NCBI GenBank assembly: GCA_020081605.1
Contig: JAHREC010000011.1
Coordinates: 4,712,001-4,776,000, forward strand
From: Albifimbria verrucaria
Taxonomy: Eukaryota > Ascomycota > Sordariomycetes > Hypocreales > Stachybotryaceae
DNA length: 64,000 nt
Reading direction: 5' to 3'
The number at the start of each line of letters is the position of its first letter. Within the stretch, counting starts at the first letter, position 1. Shown here piece after piece: positions 12,169-23,148 of the stretch. Below the pieces are notes generated by a model, which saw nothing but the letters and a program-made list of their open reading frames with translations, was not told the DNA's origin and ran no database searches. The translations under genes were made by a program, and so were the position numbers.

Positions 12169-13387
12169 ATGACGGTAGAATTGTTTTCAGTTCCCGTATT
12201 CCTGATCGTCTTCCGAGAAACACTGGAGACGGCCATCATCACATCAGTTCTCCTCGCTTTCCTCAAGCAAACTATTGACGGGCCCAATGGTGATAAGCAA
12301 GTATACAAGAAACTTGCTCGCCAGGTAGGTCTCCCTCATAATGGGGACGCTTCTGGGCTGAATGATGTATAGGTATGGCTTGGTGTCGGCCTTGGTTTGC
12401 TAGTCTCTCTCGTTATCGCAGGCGTGCTCATCGGCGTCTTCTACCGGGTCGGTATTGATGCCTGGTCCAAGCACGAAATGGATTATGAGGGTGCATTCTG
12501 CCTCATTGCGTCAGTCATCATCACAATCATGGGTGCTGCACTCCTTCGCGTGGGCAAGTTGCAAGAGAAATGGCGAGTTAAGCTTGCAAAAGCAATGGAA
12601 GCTCCACTAGCAAACATGACCCGTCGCGATGGCACAGACGGGCGGCAAAGCGGATTATGGGCTAAATTCAAGGCGTTCTGCCAGAAGTATGCCATGTTCG
12701 TTCTGCCTTTTATTACTGTCTTGCGCGAGGCCATCGAAGCCATTGTCTTTATCGCCGGCGTAACGTTTTCGGCTCCTGGCACTTCAGTCCCTATCCCAGT
12801 GGTGGTGGGTTTAATTGCTGGTGGTGCAGTTGGTTATGCACTTTACAGGTAAGCATATGCCATATATGCCTGTATATTGGCAATTGTCTAACCACAAGTC
12901 AGGACTGGCTCTTCAACGTCTTTAAAGTTGTTCCTAGTGGCGTCTTCATGTCTGCTCTACCTTGTCGCTGCCGGGTTATTCTCTCGTGCAGTGTGGTTCT
13001 TTGAATCTCAGAGGTGGAACACAGCCATTGGTGGCGATGCCGCCGAGACAGGCGTAGGCCCCGGCTCTTATGACATTGACAAGAGCGTGTGGCACGTTAA
13101 CGTGAGTAGTTTCAAATAATAACCTACCGCACTCCATGAGCTGGTGGCTAACTTTCTGATAGTGCTGTAGTCCTAATTATAATGGAGGCGGTGGCTGGGG
13201 TGTTTTCAACGCGATTCTGGGTTGGCAAAACTCCGCAACCTATGGCTCCGTCATCTCCTACAACGTGTATTGGATCTTTGTCATCATTGGATTTACAGTG
13301 ATGAGATTTAAAGAGCTCAAAGGACACTGGCCTCTCAAAAAGCAAAAGAGCTCAACTAGTTCTGTTTCTGGTTCAAGGCTGGTGTAA
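12169..13387 (+). CDS. ftr1: Ftr1-type high-affinity iron permease
   Basis: This plasma-membrane permease imports the Fe(III) produced by Fet3. The two signature iron-exchange motifs are present: RETLE in the first helix ([12 protein letters not shown]) and REAIE in the fourth ([11 protein letters not shown]). The C-terminal [13 protein letters not shown] motif and the following helix [16 protein letters not shown] are typical. Exons are about 12169-12325, 12373-12849, 12903-13101 and 13164-13387, with clean GT...AG introns and no frame break. The tail is basic and Ser-rich (KKQKSSTSS). Length is about 350 residues, normal for the family. Divergent pairing with fet3 is a common arrangement in fungi and supports the function. 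Confidence 0.93.
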
Positions 13388-13883
13388 TGCTGACTACCCT
13401 CAAGAGTATAATTACGCGGATCTAGTAAGAATGAAAACACCATAATTAAAAATTATTCCCTTTATGTGGCGAGTTTCAGGTTTACGAATAGATAAAAAGA
13501 CTATCGACAGCTGAAGTAACATAGAAAAACCCCAGACAAAAATTATTGGCTGTGGCTAAAGTAACATACATGATATTGTGCTTACGGGACTAGCAGGAAG
13601 TTTGCCAACCTTGAACAAACTGAAGACTGAGACTAGATATATTCAATGCTGGTATCAAAGGTTCAATGACAAAGCTAATTATTGCAAAATGATGACTTGC
13701 CTTGATGACGCTCGGCTATTTCTTCCATGATGGCTTCTTGTCCAAGAGTCATTGAGTCAACAAGTCTCTAATTATCATCAACTCCCTGTCCCTGTGCAGC
13801 GCAATAGTTTCTGTGTTGTACATCACTGGCCATTGTATTACTACAAACGTCTTCAGATGTAGACTAGAGCGGAAATGAACAAA
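13388..13883. other. Intergenic, 3' flank of ftr1
   Basis: AT-rich sequence with no supported coding frame. It separates ftr1 from a decayed reading frame on the other strand. Confidence 0.4.
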
Positions 13884-14505
13884 TCACTGTTTCCAGTGCT
13901 CCTTGGGTTCTGTGCCCTTCGCAGAGGTTAGAGCGGTAATATAGGCAATAGCGGCACTGCCCAGAAGATCAAATGTAGCCATCTCGGCCCGCAACTCCTT
14001 TAAAACCAACTGCGTAGCTCCACCGCAACTAAGAAATCGACATACTAAATATGCATGGGCTCAGAGATTTGAACTATTTCTTTCCCAATCACAAAATTCT
14101 AGCAAGTTTGCTACAACCTCATCCGTCACGACTGTCACAGCTTCACCAAGTGATTGAGACGTTTTGAAAATGCCCTTGGAATCAGAACCGTTTGTTTGTT
14201 TTCTCTTGGTTTTATTTTCTGATACACTAAAGGTGTTTCGGGACAGTGGTTTGGTAAGCCAATAAACCAAGTCCATGTTTTCACACCAGGCAGATGTAAT
14301 ACCCAGATCAACTGTGGTTCGGCATGAGTGAACAGGATGACATTTCCGTGTTGAAGAAATGCTTAAGAAGTTAAAAAAATTCCGGCATCTCAACTATACC
14401 CAGGAGTGACAAGACCCTGAATTTCTCCCGAACCTTACTGTCACATTTAAGAATACCACCGTCAAGAAAGGCACCTAAATCAAAGGCTATAGCCTTCTCC
14501 CCATG
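13884..14505 (-). pseudogene. Decayed or heavily frameshifted gene remnant, unidentified
   Basis: On the minus strand a long stretch reads protein-like across frames. AIAFDLGAFLDGGILKCDSK is followed by a frame change at a run of seven T (complement at about 14373-14379). Next come DLVYWLTKPLSRN and GEAVTVVTDEVVANLLEF, then an in-frame TGA at about 14051, after which the same frame continues as AHAYLVCRFLSCGGATQLVL and DLLGSAAIAYITALTSAKG. The amphipathic, Leu-rich, charged character suggests former coding sequence. The in-frame TGA is a substitution-type lesion unlike the single-base losses elsewhere, which favours true decay, although an intron there could also explain it. I do not recognise the family. 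Confidence 0.35.
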
Positions 14506-15336
14506 CGCAACAGGGGCCTAAGACAACAATGAATTGTGGAAAGGTCGTTTGCGCCTGATGGGCAGTGAGAAGGTAGGGTCAGTGAACACTATTCGGCGAA
14601 CAGTCAAGATATTGGGAATGACGCCAAAGTGTTGCATTGATAAAGCAGCGTATGAGCCCCTCGTACGTAAAAGTTGGCTGAAGTATCATATTCTCATAAT
14701 ATAATGACAACATGGTTTGACCCTACACTCGTCATGTTTTGGCTTGAGCTCAATGGAAACTTTAATCAGGCAAATGGTCTGTATTTTCGCGTATCAAAAC
14801 CCAAATGGCCAGCCTTGCACTGGGTTTGTCAAGAGTTTTTAGTATTCACACTCGATTTAACTTGAAAGGCTGCTGGGAATCCCATGGCAATTGATAAATA
14901 ACCAACATTGATTCGGTAATGGATTAGTTGTTAGAAGCTTCTAGCTAGTCGAGCCCGATGTCGGCTATCGGTATCCAAGGAGCCCATAATCACGGAATAT
15001 CATTTGCACCGGGGCTGGTGGGCTTTATGCGTGCCCACCGACTCCGTAATAAATGTCGTTTACGAGGCCCATAAAACAGCGCCTCTTGAAATCTCGGACT
15101 ATGCCGGTACTCGTTGCCGCGCCAAAACCAAGAAAACAGTGTTGATCTAGTACTGTATGACGTACGCAATCGTGGCTTCCAAGGGGACGCGTACGGGTTT
15201 AAAATTTGCAACTCGGATGTGACCTTAACTTGAGCTTGTAAACATCTAGATTGTCTCGATACACTACACACTCGTTCCATTCAGGCGCCTTCACTCGTTA
15301 GATTAGCACCATTTAATATTCCACTCGTCCGTCACC
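14506..15336. other. Intergenic region upstream of the acidic Cys-rich gene
   Basis: No supported gene. The minus-strand open frame at 14990-15280 is Arg/Ser-rich without a plausible product. The last 300 bases probably hold the promoter of the gene starting at 15337. Confidence 0.4.
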
Positions 15337-15899
15337 ATGTCCACGCCTTCTGTCGCTCCCACTACAACCGTCGTTTCGACGTCGGTGTCTGCGGTTCCCA
15401 CCCAATGTCCTCTGCTCTACGACACTCCTGTCCGGGATGCTGCCTGCGCTGTTCCGTATAGCAAGGAAAACATTGAGCACATGAAAGATTGCTGCAATGA
15501 CGCCGAAGTTGTTGCCTACTACAGCAACTGTGGCCTATACTGTCTGGCTCAGGACCAGTCAGTTAAGGACCTCACTAGCTGTCTCTTTGAGAAGAAGATT
15601 CCCTACCAGAACGTCTTTTGTCGCGGCAACGAGACTGCCACCGCTACCGGCTCTCGTACTGCCGACCTAGCTGCCACTGCTTCTGCAAGCGTGGTTGCTG
15701 GCGGGTCGGACGACGACGATAACGATGACGACGACAAGAAGGATGACGATAAAAGGATGGCTCTGACAGTTCCGACTCAAGCAAGGGCAGCGGCAACGGT
15801 GATGGTGACAGTGCAGCTACAAAGCCCGGTGTAGGCATGCTGGGCGTTACCGTCGGGGCTCTGCTCTTCTCCACTCTGTTTGGAGCTCTCCAGATCTGA
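15337..15899 (+). CDS. Small Cys-rich, acidic-linker protein with GPI-type tail (one frameshift)
   Basis: The N-terminal half carries eight to nine cysteines in a compact pattern (QCPLLYDT, ACAVPY, DCCNDAEV, NCGLYCLAQDQ, SCLF, FCRG), typical of fungal surface proteins. A Ser/Thr/Ala stretch and a very acidic Asp-rich linker (SDDDDNDDDDKKDDDK) follow. In the called frame the protein then ends in scrambled sequence at 15834. Adding one base in the A run at 15751-15754 continues it as KDGSDSSDSSKGSG and a hydrophobic end MLGVTVGALLFSTLFGALQI, a GPI-anchor-like signal closing at 15899. No signal peptide is visible after the Met at 15337, and an in-frame stop lies 33 bases upstream, so an upstream exon may be missing. 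Function is unknown; cell-wall or plasma-membrane display is inferred. Confidence 0.6.
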
Positions 15900-16933
15900 T
15901 TTCAATTGAAGGTGCTCATTTGAGAAGCAAGTCCAAGAGCTGGATTTACTTGCATTGGAGGAAATATTTGTTTAATAAACAACTACGACAGTAGACTAGA
16001 AATCTTAATAAGTAGACTGCTGCCAATTTCCACGTACGGCTCTACCAAAGAGCTCCCATGCCTCAATGCTTTTATGCGGAAAAAAACAGTGCTCTCCAAC
16101 CAAGCGATCGTTCAATCTAGATTCTCCGATTAATCCCTCTAGGTCTATCATTACGGAAGCTATTGTGTCCTCTCTTGTTTTCTCAGATGATTAACCCTGG
16201 TCTCTGAAACTGTCGATATGTTTCGTCCAGATCTCAAAGCCTCGAAGAATTTTGCAATGTATGACGGGAGATCTAAAATCTATACTCTCCAGGAAGCCCC
16301 GGATATATGGTTACCACATTATGCGTCTTACAATTGTACCATTGCGCGCCAGCATGCACTTTGCGCAACTGAGGGCAACTTCCTATACGACCAAAATCTC
16401 ATCCATCAAAAATACCAGATGGGCGCTTAGGTAGACAGCTTTGAAGGGCTTCCGATGCGAAAGCTCATGAAATACGGACAAGGTAGTTCTTCTTCCTCAA
16501 ATCACCAGCCGTTCCCATGGGACGGCTATCTGCAAAGCGCGACCATTGGCATGACTGATCTAGCTATTTACCATACGCAAAGAGAACGCCAACAAATGCT
16601 GAAGTAGTGAGAGCTCAAGAATCGTTCAAAGGAGAACCTCAAATTAAAGGTAACACTATATTCATGACTATTCATCATCGCTAACGTTCAGCATTCGGGA
16701 AGATTCCAGCTTGACCTGGCCACAATTCATGCTGGCTTGGATGGAGTGACTCATTATCACTCAAATTTCCGACTGGCTGAGCTAGATAGATTCTTGGATA
16801 TCCTTACTGGACGGCAAGTTTGAGCGGACGCGTATTCTATCAAAGGAAAGAAAAACAAGACAGTCGTTAGTTTATCTGGATGAACTACTGCTACATTCTC
16901 TTTTCTTTCCCACAGCATCATTTTTTCCATCTC
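15900..16933. other. Region with short unrecognised open frames
   Basis: Plus-strand frames at 16218-16430 (MFRPDLKASKNF...) and, after its stop, a protein-like stretch DSFEGLPMRKLMKYGQ at about 16437-16485 could be fragments of a lost gene. I cannot join them with confidence or name a family. The rest is AT-rich non-coding sequence. Confidence 0.3.
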
Positions 16934-18020
16934 TCATAATTGCATAAGCTCCCATTGCCGCAGGAACTGACGATGCCCTTCGCCGTCGATCGCTTGTTTG
17001 ATCCGTGCTCTTATGGGTAAGAGTAGGGAGGAATGCGGACCGTAGTTATTACCGTCGCCGAAGCCATTGGTACCTTTAACGACTTTCGCAATAAGGGCGG
17101 CCATGTTCATTTCGATATGCAACTTGACTAGATAAGCAAGCGGGTGGAACTGAACATAACTAACACAAATGTAAGATACTCTTTATCCAAGGAAATGGAG
17201 AATAGTGTTAACATACATCGTATCTGTTGGTAGTGACATCATTGCAATAATGAGAACCTGCTAATGTGAGCTCTAAGGATTCGTGCTGAGGGAGATGCTG
17301 TTTAGCTCACATCCATGGCCATGGAAACTCCAATCATAGCGAGGTTAAATCGGAACAAAGGGATGTATTTGGTCAATCCGTTGGCAATCAGCCCATTCCT
17401 TACAAGATAAATGAAGTAAAGATTGAGGCATAGGTCGATGAGAAGGAAGATGCCTTTCTCGCAGCGGTCCCAGATGTTGTTGATATGGATCCATCTAGGG
17501 CTAATCTGAAGTCGAGCAGGAATCCATATGACGAAGACACTGATATTTATCAACGCAAGGATGAAGAAAACGGCCCATTTTAGCCGAGTCGCATTCTTTT
17601 TACCACCATAAGCAATCGAATTCGATTAATGATGATTTGCATGATAACTTGGATCTGGACTGTCCATAAGCACACTGCGAGTAGTCAGTCTCTGCCATTG
17701 TCTGATAGAACCGTACAGTATTTGGGGAACGAACGAGTGAGGAAGAAATACTGAAAGCTGGGTCTAATGAAACCCCTCAAGAAACACCAACTAATTATGC
17801 TGATCGTGACACTCGCGATCCATTCCGACCAGATCAACACAATGTAGGTGCTCCATTTGTGTCCACGTTTCCATGAATGCCATGTCTGACGAAAGGCTTT
17901 GCTGGCGCTAAAAATCGCAATACCAATAGTGAGACCCCAAACAATGCTGGCGAGATTCATATCACTCTTGCTGGGTACCTTGTAGACATAATGATCTGGC
18001 ACAAGGAAGCCTCTTCCCAT
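16934..18020 (-). CDS. Seven-helix fungal integral membrane protein, paralogue A (one frameshift)
   Basis: A polytopic membrane protein of the rhodopsin-like shape common in filamentous fungi. Helices are visible in DMNLASIVWGLTIGIAIFSAS, TYIVLIWSEWIASVTISII, the VQIQVIMQIIINR region, AVFFILALINISVFVIWI, IFLLIDLCLNLYFIYLV and LAMIGVSMAMDV. The most conserved block, WIPARLQIS...INNIWDRCEKGIF, is shared almost word for word with the gene at 52,702-54,015. Start MGRGFLVPDHYV at 18020 aligns with that paralogue's start. Introns lie near 17,640-17,720, 17,254-17,308 and 17,160-17,215. One base is missing at the T run 17597-17601, between INRIRLLM and KNATRLKWAV. The C-terminal tail is short compared with the paralogue. 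Function is unknown; a sensor or receptor-like role is possible. Confidence 0.65.
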
Positions 18021-19841
18021 CTTCAATAATGCAAAATGGGTGCTTGCCACGACATGGATTAGTCGGTAACACAGAAGTTTTCGCACAGAATCGAAAATAG
18101 GATCAATCAACAGTGGTAAACCTTTGAAGGTAGGAGAGCCCACACATATAACAGGTTTCGCCACGACCACCTACGTAAGTCCACGCTAGAGGATCGCCAG
18201 CCTCAAAAGAGCGCGACATGAGTGGGACGTGCTGAGATCTGACATTGCCGGCAATTTGGAGGTTAACATGCATCGTTGAACTTTAAGAATCGGCTCTACA
18301 TCAGAACAAACTACAGCGTGGAAATACTGTATATTGGTGGTCCAAGTGACAGGATTATGGATGTTGGTGGTTCTTCTTATTCAACTGATCCCTCAATCAC
18401 TTGCCGGCATGCCACATTGCTGCAAAGCATGTTGTCGATGGTTTTCTAGAAACTCAAAGAGTGGATGGTGGTTCAACGCCAGACGCTATGTGCCGTGTAT
18501 AAAACGATTGCGACTCATAAAATGTCTGTGCAAGAACTGGTGATGTTGTCGGCGAAGTCCTTGAGTAATGTGCACCAAGAATATGGCACAAACATCCTGA
18601 GATTGTGATGTGGTGAGGTTCCAATGGTGGGCTGTCAAAACGAGTCAGAATATTGGCAGCTCGGGATGGATGGAACCAAGCGATAGTTCCTTGTTAGCTT
18701 CGATTCATCGCCATCCAGCTCATCCAAGCTGGCCTTTGCTTCTTGATTCCGGACCACAACAAGCCAAAGTTTGTCATGACAGCTAGTCTTTAACCAGAAA
18801 GAATGTTGATGATCATTACGTCTTGGCCGCTCGCCATGGCTTCTGCCGTTGTTCAAGCGGCTCCAAGCTGTTCACTAAGGACGTTAGTGGGCTAAGAGTT
18901 GAACTCTGTTCTAGGACTTAACCCACGAAAACCACTAGAATGTCATGGCGAAGACAGTTTTTTTAGGAAGCTCACAAACGCTAAAGCATGTGACATTTCG
19001 CTACGTTACCAGACCAGGAGTCTTGGCCAGGCAACTCTGTTTCACGAGGAGACTGTTTTGCGCGAAGCGAAGCCGGTGAAGCTGGTATTAGACAAGTTTT
19101 GGAATTGCTTATCGCATTTAATGGCCGTAATTCCATACCTAGATTCTGTCATTGAACTGCAATTCAGTATCATGATCTGGTGGGTGAGCCAGAGAAACTA
19201 CACTTGTGAATGAACGAAATGTTTGCAGCGGATCTCGCAAAGACAAGACCATTTCTCATTCCTGCGTATTCTTAGAAAGGTGTTTCCGGGAAAGTCCCCG
19301 TGCCAAGAATATTGCGCATTTCTAGATTTGGAAGCTTCTGGATAGGCAATTTAATATACCTCATCATCCGTCCAGGGGTTTAGTCGCGGATTTCCTACCG
19401 TCTGCCATATTTCGCAAAAACATAAGAGTTTATTTCACGCAACTCTTACAATCAAACAAATTACCACCCGTGGAATGCTACCGCAAAAAGTTATTTGTTG
19501 TCCGTGGACTTGAACGCGAGTTGCGGTTTGATGTCCGTGGAATTCCGTGGCAGGTCGGATAACGCGGGCCGCCCCTCAAATCATTGGCATCTCTTGCTTT
19601 GGCTCTCGCCGAACAGGAACGAACAAGCGCACTTCGGGGTCATGCTGTCAGACAGTCTTATGGTATTACAGCAGGATACAACTTCAAATTGATCTTGGTA
19701 ATATATAATGCGTAGTCATTCGGGTTCCCACCTATTTCCTTACATCTTACGCATCATCATCCAGGTTGATTAGCACGGAAACCACTTCGAGGTGGAACGT
19801 GTCCCTCTATCCGGCCTGGTAATTATCGTACAAGCACAAAA
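18021..19841. other. Long intergenic region
   Basis: About 1.8 kb with only short, implausible frames (for example 18334-18543 and 18899-19213). No repeat or RNA gene is recognised. The left end should hold the promoter of membrane paralogue A. Confidence 0.4.
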
Positions 19842-20460
19842 ATGATAATTGGTGTCATACCAGCGGATTCAAAGACAGCGTCCGGCGTCATTCAGGGTCT
19901 GATCACTAAAGGTACCACAGCCAACAGCCCCTTCAAAATCAAGGCATGGTACAGAGATGCCAGCAGAGCTCCAAGCCAATTTGTTTCGCAGTCGAACTTT
20001 GAGGCTTCTGAGGGAAATGTCCTAGACGAATCCTCTTTCGACTTGCTGGAATGCGACGTGGTCCTTACTGTGCTGGCTCCAGCCTTCACCAATAGCCCCA
20101 TGAGAGCGTCGATAGAAAAGGGATCGGTCAACATTAAAGCTGCAATCGAAAAGGCTGGAAGTGTTAAGCGACTCGTAATCCTCAGTAGCGATGGGCCGCG
20201 AGGATACGAGGCCGTGGTAAGTTCCTGCCTTCGCAAGTCACAGCATCGACGTCTAACATTGATGAAATTGAGCAGGGCGAGACCAAAACGAAGACAGTTG
20301 CGGAGCGAATATTATCGAATGCCGATGTTCCAAAAATAATATCCATCAGGCCTATCCACTTCATGGAGAATTGGTCTACTGAGCATCAAGAACCTCCCTT
20401 AAGAACTCCGTTTCGCCTGTTGCCACAGCCATGAGCCCAGGTACACCAATGGGTACAGCT
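19842..20460 (+). pseudogene. NmrA-like NAD(P)-binding protein, truncated or frameshifted
   Basis: The start MIIGVIPADSKTASGVIQGL, then IKAWYRDASRAPSQFVSQ, NIKAAIEKAGSVKRLVILSS and, after an intron, VPKIISIRPIHFMENWS match the NmrA/short-chain reductase-like family. That family has a Rossmann fold binding NAD(P) and often senses redox state. The glycine-rich loop is weak (GVIPADSKT). An intron of about 57 bases at 20218-20273 rejoins in phase. At about 20396-20402 one base is missing (PPL / KNSVSPVATAM). After MSPGTPMG near 20455 no family sequence is recognisable, so about 100 C-terminal residues are absent. It is either a truncated relic or a gene with more undetected lesions. Catalytic function is doubtful. 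Confidence 0.55.
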
Positions 20461-21837
20461 AAAGAGGCTGAAAAAGACATATTGAGGTCTAAATCTTCGC
20501 AGCCCAACAAGCCCACAGCATGCCGCGCTCGAAATCGACCAAAACCGAGAACAAGTATTTCCGAAACACATGCATCAAATATGTTGAACCCAAGAGGCGA
20601 AATGACCGATTCACACAAATGTAATAGTCTAAACGCGAAGGGTTGCTGCCGTGGATGGCACCACTTGCAGTGGTGTATGATCTCTTGGAAACGACGTCCA
20701 GATCTAGGCCAGGACGCACGCTCAATACGAATGCAGACTGTAGGCACGAGATTCATACCAACCTCTAGACAACGACCAAGAAGGCAATCAAGTTGAGACA
20801 GAACTTGTAATGAGATCTTGGACTAATATTTCAGCGGTCAATCCCTTGTCAAAATACTTCTTTGCTATTTTGCCTTATCAAGATACCTTGGGAACATCAT
20901 CGATAAGTTTATTTCATCTATCAGAAGCAATCTATAAAAGCATTAGCCTGAACATTCCTCGATTAAACTGTGAATCCTCTTTGTAATATCCCTGATCAGT
21001 TCCTTATCTATAATACCTTCCTGCCAAGAGAAACTCAAACCCATGTTTCCTTGCCTTCCTGTCTCAGTGCTAATTTTGACCGCTCCAGCGACGGCACTGG
21101 CACTTAGAAAATGAAAAGAAGGTCACCAATAGAGTAATTACCAGCAATGGAGGTTTTCGACCGTCCCAAAAGGCCGAAATTGCTCTCCTCCCAAGCAAGC
21201 CAACGCTTCTGGCCGACTTTGCTTCCGAACCATTGTGTCATGTTCAGAGAATGTTGTAGACATACAAACTGTGTGTGACTCCAGTGTGTCTGAGGGTTTC
21301 TACGATATGTGATTTGTTCTATTTTGAATTGTCCCACAATCAATTTGCACTATTGACGTATCGCTTGCTAGTAGCATAAACGTATATACCCATCGACCGC
21401 GAAGTAAGAGGGGAGCAATTGCATGCCGTAGAACATGAAATGGCTTTCTTGCAAGTCTGCGTACTGGCTTATCAGCACTTCAAAGAAGGCTTGTGCAATG
21501 ATAGAGATCAGGACAGGTATAACAGCCATGTCATGTTGTTTGCAACGTCTTTGCAGAGGGCTGAAAAGTATTTCACCTTACGATCATACGATGTAGAGCT
21601 GTTGCCAACGGGTCTCAAAGGAGTTGTCGTTCAATTCATGCATTGTAAAGAAATTGGATTATGATTATGCGTAGCTCTTGTGAGGTTGATGAGACTTGGA
21701 GCTCATGTTCCTTGAGAAATAACGCCCCTGTCACCTCCTATTTATTATGATGACTAACATAAAGGCAGCATACAGAAACCCATTGCTGTAGTTTAAACTA
21801 TTAGCCACACAATAAATGATTTTGCGCTCTTGGCATT
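20461..21837. other. Region without a supported gene
   Basis: Overlapping frames on both strands at 20376-20796 compete with the NmrA-like fragment and cannot be assigned. The frame at 21419-21664 (81 residues) is unsupported. No repeat or RNA gene is seen. Confidence 0.35.
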
Positions 21838-23148
21838 TCAAACAAGATGCTCATAGACTAGAGCCTCGAGGTGACGAAACAGTTCCAAGGCCCCTGGGTG
21901 AGGATAGGGCTGTAGTTCAGTTGTCATCACTGCAGCAATCCCTGTTTCTCGATCAATCCACCAGCGTCCATTAGTCGCACCACTCCACATCAGACTACCC
22001 TGTCTCCGCCGTCCAGGAGAGTCTTGCAAATTGATAACACCGCCAAGACTATGGTCTAGTGGAATTCCGTACGGGTACATTTCTGGCACCCAGTAGTCCC
22101 ACTCTCTATGCGACAATGCTTCGTTCAACGCCTCGATCTCAATAGGTGTTAGTTGAGATTTGAAAAGAAGTTCGTGCGTATATGGCTGCAGAAGATCTCC
22201 TCGTAAAGTCGCGGAGAGAAACTTGGCGAAATCAGCAGTAGATCCGAACAATCCAGCACCGCCGCTATCCATCACGTGTGATTCGGGAACGATAGAGGTT
22301 CCAGGAACCAGGTCGTAAACATTGCTATCAGAGCCAACTGCGAAGTCGGCACTACGGGTCTCAAATCCTTCGAAGTTGTCGGGATCGAATGTTGTCGAGT
22401 TCATGCCTAAAGGGTCAAAAATATGTTCTTGGCAATAACTGGCCAGAGTCTGGTTCGTGATTGTTTCCAGGACATAGCCAGCCCAGTCGATACCGATTCC
22501 ATAAATCCAGCCAGTCCCAGGAGCGAATTTTAGCGGCACAGTGAATCCCTCGACAGACCAAGTTTGCGCGTTCTCTGTACGGTTAATGGATTCAGCCCAT
22601 CTCGTTAGATCAGGATCTGTTACATCATAGGCAAACCCAGATGTATGTGTGAGAAGATTTCTTTTCATGTCAGTCAATCAATTCCAAACATAGCCTACCT
22701 AGAAGTCCTTTATAGATACATACCGAAGGGTGATTGGTTCCGTATTATTCTCTAGCTGAGCTGTACCATCTTCATTAAATCCTCTCAAGATCTGGAGTCC
22801 ACCAAGTTCGGGGACTCGAATACGCAAGTCTTCGAACAGACTAACAAGACCCCGTTCGACAAGCTGCAGCAGACATGTAACGGTGATGATTTTCGTTATA
22901 GATGCGAGCCATGGCATAGTATCAACAGTGTAAGCAGGTGAGCCTATATCGAATCCTTGTCGACCCGCTGAGCCAGAGTATATAACATCTGTATTTCAAG
23001 ATTAGCAGGATACGGCCTATTAGAATGTTGCTTTTCAATTACCGGTTGCATTGACCACCATAAAACTCACGCCCAACATCACATTGGTCACATTAGCTTG
23101 GCCCTCTGCAACAGCGTAAGAGGCAATTAGATCATTGAGGACTTCCAT
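21838..23148 (-). CDS. Beta-lactamase-family esterase/acyltransferase (EstB/LovD-like)
   Basis: An intracellular-type serine hydrolase of the EstB/LovD branch of the penicillin-binding-protein fold; relatives act as esterases or acyl transferases in secondary metabolism. It starts MEVLNDLIASYAVAEG at 23148 with no signal peptide. Catalytic S-x-x-K is SITK in PWLASITKII. ITLRNLLTHTSGF follows across an intron, then the Tyr motif in GWIYGIGIDWAGYVLE, GMNSTTFDP, GGAGLFGSTADFAKFL, and a third motif region SLMWSGATNGRWWID with WSG in place of the classical K-S/T-G. Introns lie at about 22,984-23,044 and 22,665-22,724, both in phase. The frame is intact, about 400 residues, a normal length. No polyketide synthase is nearby, so a cluster role is not supported here. 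Confidence 0.8.

Noticed and set aside
20376..20796. Competing frames on both strands downstream of the NmrA-like fragment
   Set aside because: Part is antisense to the NmrA-like protein and the rest has no recognisable family, so no strand can be chosen.
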